NCBI GenBank assembly: GCA_025964295.1
Contig: JAOPZD010000626.1
Coordinates: 1 to 9,584, forward strand
From: Conexibacter sp.
GTDB taxonomy: Bacteria > Actinomycetota > Thermoleophilia > Solirubrobacterales > Solirubrobacteraceae
Length of the DNA: 9,584 nucleotides
Direction: 5' to 3'
The number at the start of each line of letters is the position of its first letter. The first letter of the stretch is position 1. Under the pieces are notes generated by a model that saw nothing but the letters and a program-made list of their open reading frames with translations, searched no databases and was not told the DNA's origin. Positions 1 through 5,587 of this stretch are shown here, piece after piece. A program made the position numbers and the translations under genes.

Positions 1-106
1 CGCGCACCTGATGCCCGTGGGCCAGGAGCGCATCGGCCACGGCGCCGCCCTGGTGCCCGGTCGCGCCCGTCACGAGGTACGGGCCGCTGTCGCGGGCGCC
101 GCTCAC
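1..106 (-). CDS. NmrA-like NAD(P)-binding protein, N-terminal part only
   Basis: Partial gene; it starts with GTG at 106-104 and runs off the left edge after 35 codons. The translation begins [20 protein letters not shown] and continues [15 protein letters not shown]. This is the first beta strand, glycine-rich loop (GATGHQGG, residues 14-21) and first helix of a Rossmann fold. The GATGxQGG form is typical of NmrA-like atypical short-chain dehydrogenases, which bind NAD(P) and either sense redox state or reduce small substrates. The GTG overlaps the TGA of glpK (GTGA, four bases), so it is probably translated by coupling; I see no clear Shine-Dalgarno. It would be the third gene of the PPK2-glpK operon. 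The family call rests on the nucleotide-binding motif alone; substrate and role cannot be told from the fragment. Confidence 0.75.
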   Translation of the reverse strand, partial: MSGARDSGPYLVTGATGHQGGAVADALLAHGHQVR

Positions 107-1647
107 GACACCGTCAGCGGCCGGCCCGCCACCGGCGGCGCCTGCGCCCCGGCCAAGCCCAGCGTCCGGTCGATGCCCCGCCGCCAATCGGCCACGCCGC
201 GCGCCCGCTCGTCGCCGCCCATCGCCGGGTGCCAGCGCCGGGTGATCGTGTAGTTGGCGCGGAGCTCGTCGAGCCCCGCCCAGAACCCCGTCGCCAGCCC
301 CGCTGCGTACGCGGCGCCGGTGGCGGTGATCTCCGCCACCGCGGGGGCGGCCGCCGGCGAGCCGAGCACGTCAGCCTGGAACTGCATCAGCAGGTCGTTG
401 TTCGTCATGCCGCCGTCGGCGCGCAGCTCGCCGAGCTGCGCCAGCCCGGTATCGGCGAGCATCGCCTGCACGAGGTCGTAGGTCTGGTACGCCGTGGCCT
501 CCAGCGCGGCCCGGGCGATGTGGCCCTTGTTCGCGAACCGCGTGAGGCCCACGATCACGCCGCGCGCGTCGTCGCGCCAGTACGGCGCGAACAGCCCCGA
601 GAACGCGGGGACGAAGACGACGCCGCCGGAATCCTCGACCGAGTTCGCGAGCGCCTCGACCTCGCGCGCGTCGTCGATCACCCCGAGGTTGTCCCGCAGC
701 CACTGGACGAGCGCGCCGGCCATGGCGACCGAGCCCTCCAGCGCGTAGACCGGGTCGGCGTCGCCGAGCTTCCAGGCCACCGTCGTGATCAGGCCATGCT
801 CGGAGATGACCGGCTCCGTCCCGAGCGTGAACAGCAGGAACGCTCCCGTGCCGTAGGTGTTCTTGGTGTCACCGTGATCGAAGCACGTGTGGCCGAAGAG
901 CGACGCGGGCTGGTCGCCCAGGACCCCCGCGACGGGCACGCCAAGCAGATCGCCCACCGCCGTGCCGTACACCTCGCTCGACGAGCGGATCTCGGGGAGC
1001 AGCGCACGCGGGATCGCCATGAGGTCGAGCAGGTCCTCGTCCCAGTCGAGCGTGCGCAGGTCCATCAGGAGCGTGCGCCCTGCGTTCGTCGGGTCCGTCA
1101 CGTGCACGCCGCCGTCGACGCCGCCGGTCAGGTTCCACAGCAGCCAGGTGTCCGGCGTGCCGAAGAGGAGATCGCCGCGCTCGGCCGCCGCTCGCGTGGC
1201 GGGCTCCTCGTCGAGCAGCCACCTGAGCTTCAAGGCCGACGAGTAGGTCGAGATGGGCAGGCCGGTGAGGTGCTGGAAGCGGTTGATGCCGCCGTCCGCG
1301 GCGAGGGCGTCGGCGGCAGCGGCCGTCCGCGTGTCCTGCCAGGTGATCGAGCGGGCCACCGGGCGTCCCGTCCGTCGGTCCCAGAGGACGACGGTCTCGC
1401 GCTCGTTCGCGATCCCGATCGCCGCCACGTCGGCCGGGCCGGCGCCCGCGGAGGACAGCGCCTCGTGGATGCACTCCTGCGTGCGCTGCCAGACCTCCCG
1501 CATGTCGAGCTCGACCCAGCCGGGCCGCGGGAAGTGCATCGTCTGCTCACGCTGCGCGATCGCGGCCGGCGCGCCGCTGCGGGTGAACAGGATGCACCGC
1601 GTGCTCGTGGTGCCGTGATCGATGGCGGCGACGAACCTGGGGGCCAT
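103..1647 (-). CDS. glpK: Glycerol kinase
   Basis: ATP-dependent phosphorylation of glycerol to sn-glycerol 3-phosphate in the cytoplasm, feeding glycolysis and lipid synthesis. At 514 aa it is a full-length FGGY kinase. Residues align with E. coli GlpK numbering: phosphate-loop D10-H-G-T-T-S; glycerol-binding R83-E84 (NERET), Y135 (STYSS) and D245 (LGDQP), the catalytic base. [13 protein letters not shown] lies at 345-357 and the nucleotide-binding GGMTNND at 413-419. The fructose-1,6-bisphosphate loop of E. coli is not kept: the position of R236 is glycine, and the 225-240 stretch has no histidine that could be the HPr phosphorylation site of Firmicutes enzymes, so regulation probably differs. 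The ATG lies 3 bp after the PPK2 stop, and the end overlaps the NmrA-like gene by four bases, so it is the middle gene of an operon. No glpF or glpD is in the window. Confidence 0.96.
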   Translation of the reverse strand: MAPRFVAAIDHGTTSTRCILFTRSGAPAAIAQREQTMHFPRPGWVELDMREVWQRTQECIHEALSSAGAGPADVAAIGIANERETVVLWDRRTGRPVARSITWQDTRTAAAADALAADGGINRFQHLTGLPISTYSSALKLRWLLDEEPATRAAAERGDLLFGTPDTWLLWNLTGGVDGGVHVTDPTNAGRTLLMDLRTLDWDEDLLDLMAIPRALLPEIRSSSEVYGTAVGDLLGVPVAGVLGDQPASLFGHTCFDHGDTKNTYGTGAFLLFTLGTEPVISEHGLITTVAWKLGDADPVYALEGSVAMAGALVQWLRDNLGVIDDAREVEALANSVEDSGGVVFVPAFSGLFAPYWRDDARGVIVGLTRFANKGHIARAALEATAYQTYDLVQAMLADTGLAQLGELRADGGMTNNDLLMQFQADVLGSPAAAPAVAEITATGAAYAAGLATGFWAGLDELRANYTITRRWHPAMGGDERARGVADWRRGIDRTLGLAGAQAPPVAGRPLTVS

Positions 1648-1650
1648 GGC

Positions 1651-2640
1651 TCAGCCCACCGTGTCGCCGCCGGCGCCGACCGGCAAGCTGCGCGTCGCAT
1701 CGCCGTCGCCCTGCGCGAACGGGTCGGGGACCGCGCCGTCCGGCGCTTCGCCCTCGAGCTGGAGCTTCGCCACCTGGAGGTCGTGCAGGGCCCCATCGTC
1801 CAGCGTGGGGTACTGCGGGTCCATGTCGATCAGCGTGTGCGCGATCACCGCGGCAGCCGCGACACGGGCGAACCACTTGCGGTCGGCCGGGATCACGTAC
1901 CACGGGGCGCACTCGGTGCTGGTGTGGGTGAGCATCTCGGAGAACGCGTCCTGGTAGGCGTCCCAGTACCGACGCTCCTGCAGATCGTGGCTGGAGAACT
2001 TCCAGTTGTGCTCGGGAAGGTCGATCCGCCTCAGGAAGCGGGTGCGCTGCTCCTCGCGCGAGAGGTTCAGGAAGAGCTTCACGATCCGGAACCCGTTGTC
2101 GGACAGGTAGCGCTCCCAGCCGTTGATCGCCTTGTACCGCCGCTTCCAGACGTGCTCGTCGTCGGCTTGGGCCGCGAGCTTCTGGCGGACGAGGTTCTGC
2201 GGGTGGACCCGCACCACGAGCACCTCCTCGTAGTGGGACCGGTTGAAGATGCCGATCTCACCGCGCGCCGGGAGGCGCTCCTGGTAGCGGCGCAGGAAGT
2301 CGTGGTCGAGCTCGGCCGTCGATGGGACCTTGAAGCTCTCGACCCGCACGCCCTGGGGGTTCACGCCGCTCATCACGTGCCGGATCGTCCCGTCCTTGCC
2401 CGCCGCGTCGAGCGCCTGGAGGACCACCACGACGCCGCGCGTCTGCTGGCCCGCCAGCCGCGCCTGGTACTCCGACAGGAGCGCGACGCCGTCGTTGAGC
2501 AGCCCGACCCCGTCCTTCTTCTTCTTGATCCCCGCCTGGAACGCGGGATCGAAGTCCTTCGCCAGCGCGACGCATGAGCCGGGGCTGACGCGCAGCGGCT
2601 CGATGAACCGCGCGATGCGCTTCGAGCTGTCGTCGCCCAT
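1651..2640 (-). CDS. ppk2: PPK2-family polyphosphate kinase (class III-like polyphosphate:nucleotide phosphotransferase)
   Basis: Cytoplasmic enzyme of 329 aa that transfers phosphate between inorganic polyphosphate and nucleotides. The family fold is a P-loop kinase. The Walker A motif is D78-A-A-G-K-D-G-T85; the Walker B region is FNRSHYEEVLVVRVHP (132-147); the lid region NWKFSSHDL starts at 212 and is followed by RRYWDAYQDAF. STECAPWYVIPAD (241-253) and the terminal MDPQYP are also characteristic. The pattern matches single-domain PPK2 of the type that includes class III enzymes, which can turn AMP and ADP into ATP; direction and substrate preference here are inferred. Residues from about 282 form an A/G/D/P-rich tail of about 48 residues beyond the normal family end. 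The start is well supported by a Shine-Dalgarno at 2646-2654. It is the first gene of the operon with glpK and is divergent from the BON gene. Confidence 0.93.
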   Translation of the reverse strand: MGDDSSKRIARFIEPLRVSPGSCVALAKDFDPAFQAGIKKKKDGVGLLNDGVALLSEYQARLAGQQTRGVVVVLQALDAAGKDGTIRHVMSGVNPQGVRVESFKVPSTAELDHDFLRRYQERLPARGEIGIFNRSHYEEVLVVRVHPQNLVRQKLAAQADDEHVWKRRYKAINGWERYLSDNGFRIVKLFLNLSREEQRTRFLRRIDLPEHNWKFSSHDLQERRYWDAYQDAFSEMLTHTSTECAPWYVIPADRKWFARVAAAAVIAHTLIDMDPQYPTLDDGALHDLQVAKLQLEGEAPDGAVPDPFAQGDGDATRSLPVGAGGDTVG

Positions 2641-2645
2641 CTTGG

Positions 2646-2654
2646 TCCTCTCCT
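2646..2654 (-). promoter_or_regulatory. Ribosome binding site of the PPK2 gene
   Basis: On the minus strand the bases AGGAGAGGA lie 5 nt before the ATG at 2640. It is the strongest Shine-Dalgarno in the left operon and fixes the PPK2 start. glpK and the NmrA-like gene lack comparable sites, which fits coupled translation from PPK2. Confidence 0.75.
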
Positions 2655-2758
2655 CGTGTCGCGATGGATCGGCTCGGGTGGCGCCTTCGCATCCGCCGGC
2701 GGCGCTCCCGGCCTGGGTCCTCGGACTTACTCGCGGCCGCGCGTGGAAGCCAGTCGCG

Positions 2759-2786
2759 AGCGACGGGCCGGCGAGAACCCGTCGCT
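2759..2786. repeat. 9-bp perfect inverted repeat in the divergent intergenic region
   Basis: AGCGACGGG (2759-2767) and CCCGTCGCT (2778-2786) are perfect reverse complements with a 10-nt loop. The element lies about 125 bp upstream of the BON start and about 120 bp upstream of the PPK2 start. There is no T-run, so it is not a classic intrinsic terminator. It could be an operator for a dimeric regulator or the first hairpin of an RNA leader. I recognised no clear -10/-35 pair in the 2641-2911 spacer on either strand. Confidence 0.55.
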
Positions 2787-2787
2787 A

Positions 2788-2899
2788 TGGGTCGGGTCTG
2801 AGGTGCGCCGGCGGCGGCAAGAACCAGGCCGTATGGCTGGCGGGGCTCAGGCTGCTGGGCATGGCACCGCCGCGGTCACAGCCTCGGGAACCCGACCTG
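2788..2899 (+). promoter_or_regulatory. Candidate structured 5' leader of the BON-domain gene
   Basis: Nested pairings read on the plus strand. The closing helix GGTCGGGT (2790-2797) with ACCCGACC (2890-2897) is 8 bp and is extended by two G-U pairs (2788-2789 with 2898-2899). Inside it GAGG (2800-2803) pairs with CCTC (2882-2885), and GCGGCGG (2811-2817) with CCGCCGC (2867-2873). Two terminal hairpins fill the centre: 2824-2840 (CCAG-bulge-CC, loop GTAT, GGCTGG) and 2845-2860 (GCTCAG, loop GCTG, CTGGGC, one G-U). The outer helix ends directly before the Shine-Dalgarno at 2900-2905, so opening or closing it could affect translation. It matches no riboswitch consensus I recall. GC-rich DNA pairs easily by chance, so this needs covariation support. 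Confidence 0.35.
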
Positions 2900-2905
2900 A
2901 AGGAG
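2900..2905 (+). promoter_or_regulatory. Ribosome binding site of the BON-domain gene
   Basis: AAGGAG lies 6 nt before the ATG at 2912. It decides the start: the same frame stays open for hundreds of bases upstream, through the divergent spacer and into antisense of PPK2, so frame length alone would give a far too long protein. Confidence 0.8.
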
Positions 2906-2911
2906 CAGTCC

Positions 2912-3358
2912 ATGAAGACGATCACCCAGCTGGAGGCCGACGTGCGCGCAGAGATCGCGCTCGACCCGCGCATCCCGGTTCCCGACGAGGTCGCCATCTC
3001 GTCAGACGACGGCGCCATCGTCCTGCGCGGCACCGTCGGCAGCTTCCGCCAGCGTCGCGCGGCCATCTCGGACGCCCGCGAGATCGAGGGCGTCTACGAC
3101 GTCTACGACGAGCTCGAGGTGCGCCTGCTCGACGACAGCCGCCGCGACGACGCCGAGATCCGAGGCATCGCCCTGCAGTTCCTGATGTGGGACGCCGAGC
3201 TCCCGTCCGAGACGCTCGACGTCCACGTCACCGACGGCTGGGTGACGCTCAAGGGCGACGTCATGTTCCAGTTCCAGAGCGACCTCGCGTTCGAGGACGT
3301 GGCCGGCCTGATCGGCGTGGTCGGCATCACGAACGAGATCCGCGTCACGACCCCGTGA
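2912..3358 (+). CDS. Soluble protein with two BON domains
   Basis: A 148-aa acidic protein built of two BON (bacterial OsmY and nodulation) domains. The first covers about residues 6-70, with the core glycine in V-L-R-G40-T-V. The second covers about 79-146, with V-T-L-K-G115-D-V and the ending VVGITNEIRV. BON domains are small alpha/beta modules thought to bind lipids, membranes or other ligands, and many are stress induced. Unlike OsmY there is no signal peptide: the start MKTITQLEADVRAEIALD has no hydrophobic stretch, so it should stay in the cytoplasm. The start is chosen from the AAGGAG at 2900-2905. It is transcribed alone, divergently from PPK2, and a strong hairpin begins 10 bp after its stop. 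Its ligand and function are unknown; a general stress role is only inferred from the family. Confidence 0.88.
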   Translation: MKTITQLEADVRAEIALDPRIPVPDEVAISSDDGAIVLRGTVGSFRQRRAAISDAREIEGVYDVYDELEVRLLDDSRRDDAEIRGIALQFLMWDAELPSETLDVHVTDGWVTLKGDVMFQFQSDLAFEDVAGLIGVVGITNEIRVTTP

Positions 3359-3368
3359 CCGACGCTCT

Positions 3369-3394
3369 GTGGGGGCGGCGCGCGCCGTCCCCAC
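3369..3394 (+). terminator. Terminator-like 13-bp inverted repeat after the BON gene
   Basis: GTGGGGGCGGCGC (3369-3381) pairs with GCGCCGTCCCCAC (3382-3394) with a single G-U, giving about 11 bp of stem with a 4-nt loop once the turn is allowed. It begins 10 bp after the BON stop. There is no T-tract after it, as is common for actinobacterial terminators; it may instead protect the 3' end of the mRNA. Confidence 0.65.
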
Positions 3395-3439
3395 CGAGCG
3401 AAGGCGCAGGGTGCGCGGCGATGCCGCGGCTTCGCTCGG
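3394..3439. repeat. Nested palindrome, REP-like intergenic element
   Basis: An outer 10-bp stem CCGAGCGAAG (3394-3403) with CTTCGCTCGG (3430-3439) encloses an inner hairpin CGCGGC (3414-3419), loop GAT, GCCGCG (3423-3428). It abuts the terminator-like repeat at base 3394. It lies between the convergent BON and glgX genes, so it could terminate transcription in either direction, or be a copy of a dispersed repeat. Copy number elsewhere cannot be seen from this window. Confidence 0.55.
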
Positions 3440-3495
3440 CGCTCGCGTACGGCGGGCCCTCGCTCCCCCCGCGCCCGCGCGTCCGGTCAACCCCG

Positions 3496-3580
3496 GCGCT
3501 CCTGGAGCACGCCGAGAAGCGCCGAGGACGCGCAGATCCTCCAGCTCACCAAGGAGGTCCGCGACCGGGCCGTCCGCTGA
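3496..3580 (+). pseudogene. Possible frameshifted C-terminal remnant of an unidentified gene
   Basis: Bases 3496-3519 read A-L-L-E-H-A-E-K in one frame. From 3521 the next frame reads A-E-D-A-Q-I-L-Q-L-T-K-E-V-R-D-R-A-V-R and stops at TGA 3578-3580. Ignoring base C3520 joins them into a charged, helical-looking tail of 27 residues, unlike the R/P/S/A-rich translations of the surrounding DNA. There is no start codon or Shine-Dalgarno for it, and the DNA before it is the palindromic spacer. I cannot name the parent family. Chance protein-like sequence in GC-rich DNA is a real alternative. The rest of 3359-3607 holds only the two inverted repeats. Confidence 0.3.
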
Positions 3581-3607
3581 CCGGCGCCAGAGGCGGCGCG
3601 TCGCGCG

Positions 3608-5587
3608 CTAAGGCGTCCGCGTCAGCAGGACGAGCGACCGGCCCTCGAGACGGCGACCCGCGGCCACCGGCTCCGCCGCGGCGCCGTCCTCTCGGGCCGT
3701 GTCGACCGCGATCGTCCATGGCCGGCCGCCGGCCACATCGCCCGGCAGCGTGAAGTCCAGCGGCTCCCACCAGCCGTTGACGAGCAGCAGCGCCTCGTCG
3801 CCGAGGGCCGCCGCCAGCGAGCGCGCCTGGCCGTCCTGCCAGTCGCCCGGCGTCATGGGCGCGCCGTCGGGCCGGAACCAGGCGACCGCGTCGCGCGACG
3901 CGTCGCCCGAGGCGCGCAGGTCCTGGCGCCGCCGGAAGGCCGGGCTGGCCTGCCGCAGGGCGATGAGGCGCGCGACCAGCGCGGTCAGGCCCTCCGTTCC
4001 CGGCCACGGCAGCCAGCTGGTCGGGTCGTCCTGGCAGTAGGCGTTGTTGTTGCCCTGCTGGGTGTGCCCGAGCTCGTCGCCGCCGCGCAGCAGCGGAACG
4101 CCCTGCGACAGCAGCAGCGTCGCGAGGAGGTTGCGCTGCTGGCGGCGGCGCAGGGCGAGGATCGCGGGGTCGTCCGTGTCCCCTTCTGCCCCACAGTTCC
4201 ACGAGCGGTTGTCGTCGTTGCCGTCGCGGTTGCCCTCGCCGTTGGCCTCGTTGTGCTTGTGGTCGTAGCTGACGAGATCGGCCAGCGTGAAGCCGTCGTG
4301 GACGGTCACGAGGTTGACCGATGCGGTCGGGCGACGGCCACCGTGCCCGTAGAGGTCCGAGGATCCGGCGATCCGGGTGGCGAGATCGGGGAGCGTCCCG
4401 TCGACCCCGCGCCAGAAGTCGCGGACGGTGTCGCGGTAGCGCCCGTTCCACTCGCTCCACCCGGGCGGGAAGTCGCCGAGCGCGTAGCCTCCCTCGCCGG
4501 TGTCCCACGGCTCGGCGATGAGCTTGGCCCCGTCGAGAACCGGATCCTGGCCGGCGGCCTCGAGGAACGCGCCGTGCGGGTCGAACCCGGCGGCGCCGCG
4601 GCCCAGCGCGGCGGCGAGGTCGAAGCGGAAGCCGTCGACGTGCAGCTCGCCGCGCCAGTGGCGCAGGGCGTCCATGATCAGGCGCAGCCCCGGGCCGCGA
4701 TGGGCGTCGAGCGTGTTGCCGCACCCCGTGTCGTCGACATACCGGCCTTGGTCGTCGAGACGGTAGTAGGCGGGGTCGTCGAGCCCCCGCAGGCTGAGCG
4801 TCGGGCCGTCCGCCCCGCCCTCCGCGGTGTGGTTGAAGACGACGTCGAGCAGGACCTCGATCCCGGCCGCGTGCAGCGCCTTGACCATCGCCTTGAACTC
4901 GGCCACCTGCGTGCCCGGTCGCGTCGCGTACGCCTCGTGCGGCGCAAGCAGGCCGATGGGCTGATAGCCCCAGTAGTTGCGCAGCCCGCGCGCCACCAGC
5001 GGCCGGTCGTGCACGAAGTGCTGGACCGGCAGCAGCTCGACGGCGGTGACGCCGAGGCGCTGCAGGTGCCCGATCGCGGCCGGGTGCGCCAACCCCGCGT
5101 ACGTCCCGCGCAGCGCGGGCGGCACGTCGGGGTGCTGCATCGTGAAGCCCTTGACGTGCAGCTCGTAGATGATGGAGTCGGCCAGGGGGCGGCCGGGCGC
5201 GGCGTCGTCGCCCCAGTCGAACCGGTCGTCCTGCACGATCGAACGCGGCACGAACGGCGCCGAGTCGAGATCGTTGGCGCCGCGGACGGCGTCGTGCCAC
5301 GTCACGCCCCCGGAGATCGCCCGCGCGTACGGATCGATCAGCAGCTTCGCGTGGTTGCAGCGTCCGGGTCCCGAGACCCGCAAGCCATACCGCGCGCCAT
5401 GCCCGGCGCCCTCGACGTTCGCCGTCCACGTCGCGCCCTCGTCGCCACCGCCCGGCTCCATGGCGATCCGGCGCTCGGCCCCGGCGTCGTCGAACAGGCA
5501 GAGGTCGACGGCCGCGGCCACCGAGCTGAAGGCCGCGAACGCGGTGCCCGCCGGTCCGACGTGGGCGCCCAGCGCCGACGCGCTCAT
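3608..5587 (-). CDS. glgX: Glycogen debranching enzyme GlgX (GH13 isoamylase type)
   Basis: Hydrolyses alpha-1,6 branch linkages of glycogen or limit dextrins in the cytoplasm, working with glycogen phosphorylase. The protein is 659 aa, close to the usual GlgX length. An N-terminal CBM48-type beta domain (about 5-110) carries the isoamylase-family K-L-L-I-D-P-Y-A (81-88). The GH13 barrel follows from about 135 to 540: region I D248-V-V-F-N-H-T254, nucleophile D323 (GFRFD), acid/base E359 (LIAEPWD), third acid D431 (VTVHDGF), then YDHKHNEANGEGNRDG and the GDELGHTQQGNNNAYCQDD segment. A short C-terminal beta domain ends the protein. I chose the ATG at 5587, not the in-frame start at 5650, because the latter adds an arginine-rich leader inside the upstream gene. 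The ATG overlaps that gene's TGA (ATGA), implying coupling. A TreX-like role in trehalose synthesis is possible, but treY/treZ are not here. Confidence 0.95.
   Translation of the reverse strand: MSASALGAHVGPAGTAFAAFSSVAAAVDLCLFDDAGAERRIAMEPGGGDEGATWTANVEGAGHGARYGLRVSGPGRCNHAKLLIDPYARAISGGVTWHDAVRGANDLDSAPFVPRSIVQDDRFDWGDDAAPGRPLADSIIYELHVKGFTMQHPDVPPALRGTYAGLAHPAAIGHLQRLGVTAVELLPVQHFVHDRPLVARGLRNYWGYQPIGLLAPHEAYATRPGTQVAEFKAMVKALHAAGIEVLLDVVFNHTAEGGADGPTLSLRGLDDPAYYRLDDQGRYVDDTGCGNTLDAHRGPGLRLIMDALRHWRGELHVDGFRFDLAAALGRGAAGFDPHGAFLEAAGQDPVLDGAKLIAEPWDTGEGGYALGDFPPGWSEWNGRYRDTVRDFWRGVDGTLPDLATRIAGSSDLYGHGGRRPTASVNLVTVHDGFTLADLVSYDHKHNEANGEGNRDGNDDNRSWNCGAEGDTDDPAILALRRRQQRNLLATLLLSQGVPLLRGGDELGHTQQGNNNAYCQDDPTSWLPWPGTEGLTALVARLIALRQASPAFRRRQDLRASGDASRDAVAWFRPDGAPMTPGDWQDGQARSLAAALGDEALLLVNGWWEPLDFTLPGDVAGGRPWTIAVDTAREDGAAAEPVAAGRRLEGRSLVLLTRTP

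Noticed and set aside
229..2577. 782-codon plus-strand open frame across glpK and PPK2
   Set aside because: It is antisense to two unmistakable kinases, its translation is an R/V/D/H-rich low-complexity string with no motif, and such frames are common in high-GC DNA.
2788..2900. TPP or other known riboswitch in the BON leader
   Set aside because: Short CTGAG and ACCTGA strings are present, but the order and the remaining conserved blocks of the TPP element are missing, and no SAM, cobalamin or cyclic dinucleotide consensus fits.
2330..2911. In-frame upstream extension of the BON protein
   Set aside because: It runs antisense through PPK2 and the divergent spacer; the AAGGAG at 2900-2905 and the domain boundary support the ATG at 2912.
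3546..5429. 627-codon minus-strand frame inside glgX
   Set aside because: Out-of-frame reading of glgX, arginine- and alanine-rich, without motifs; glgX itself keeps all GH13 residues.
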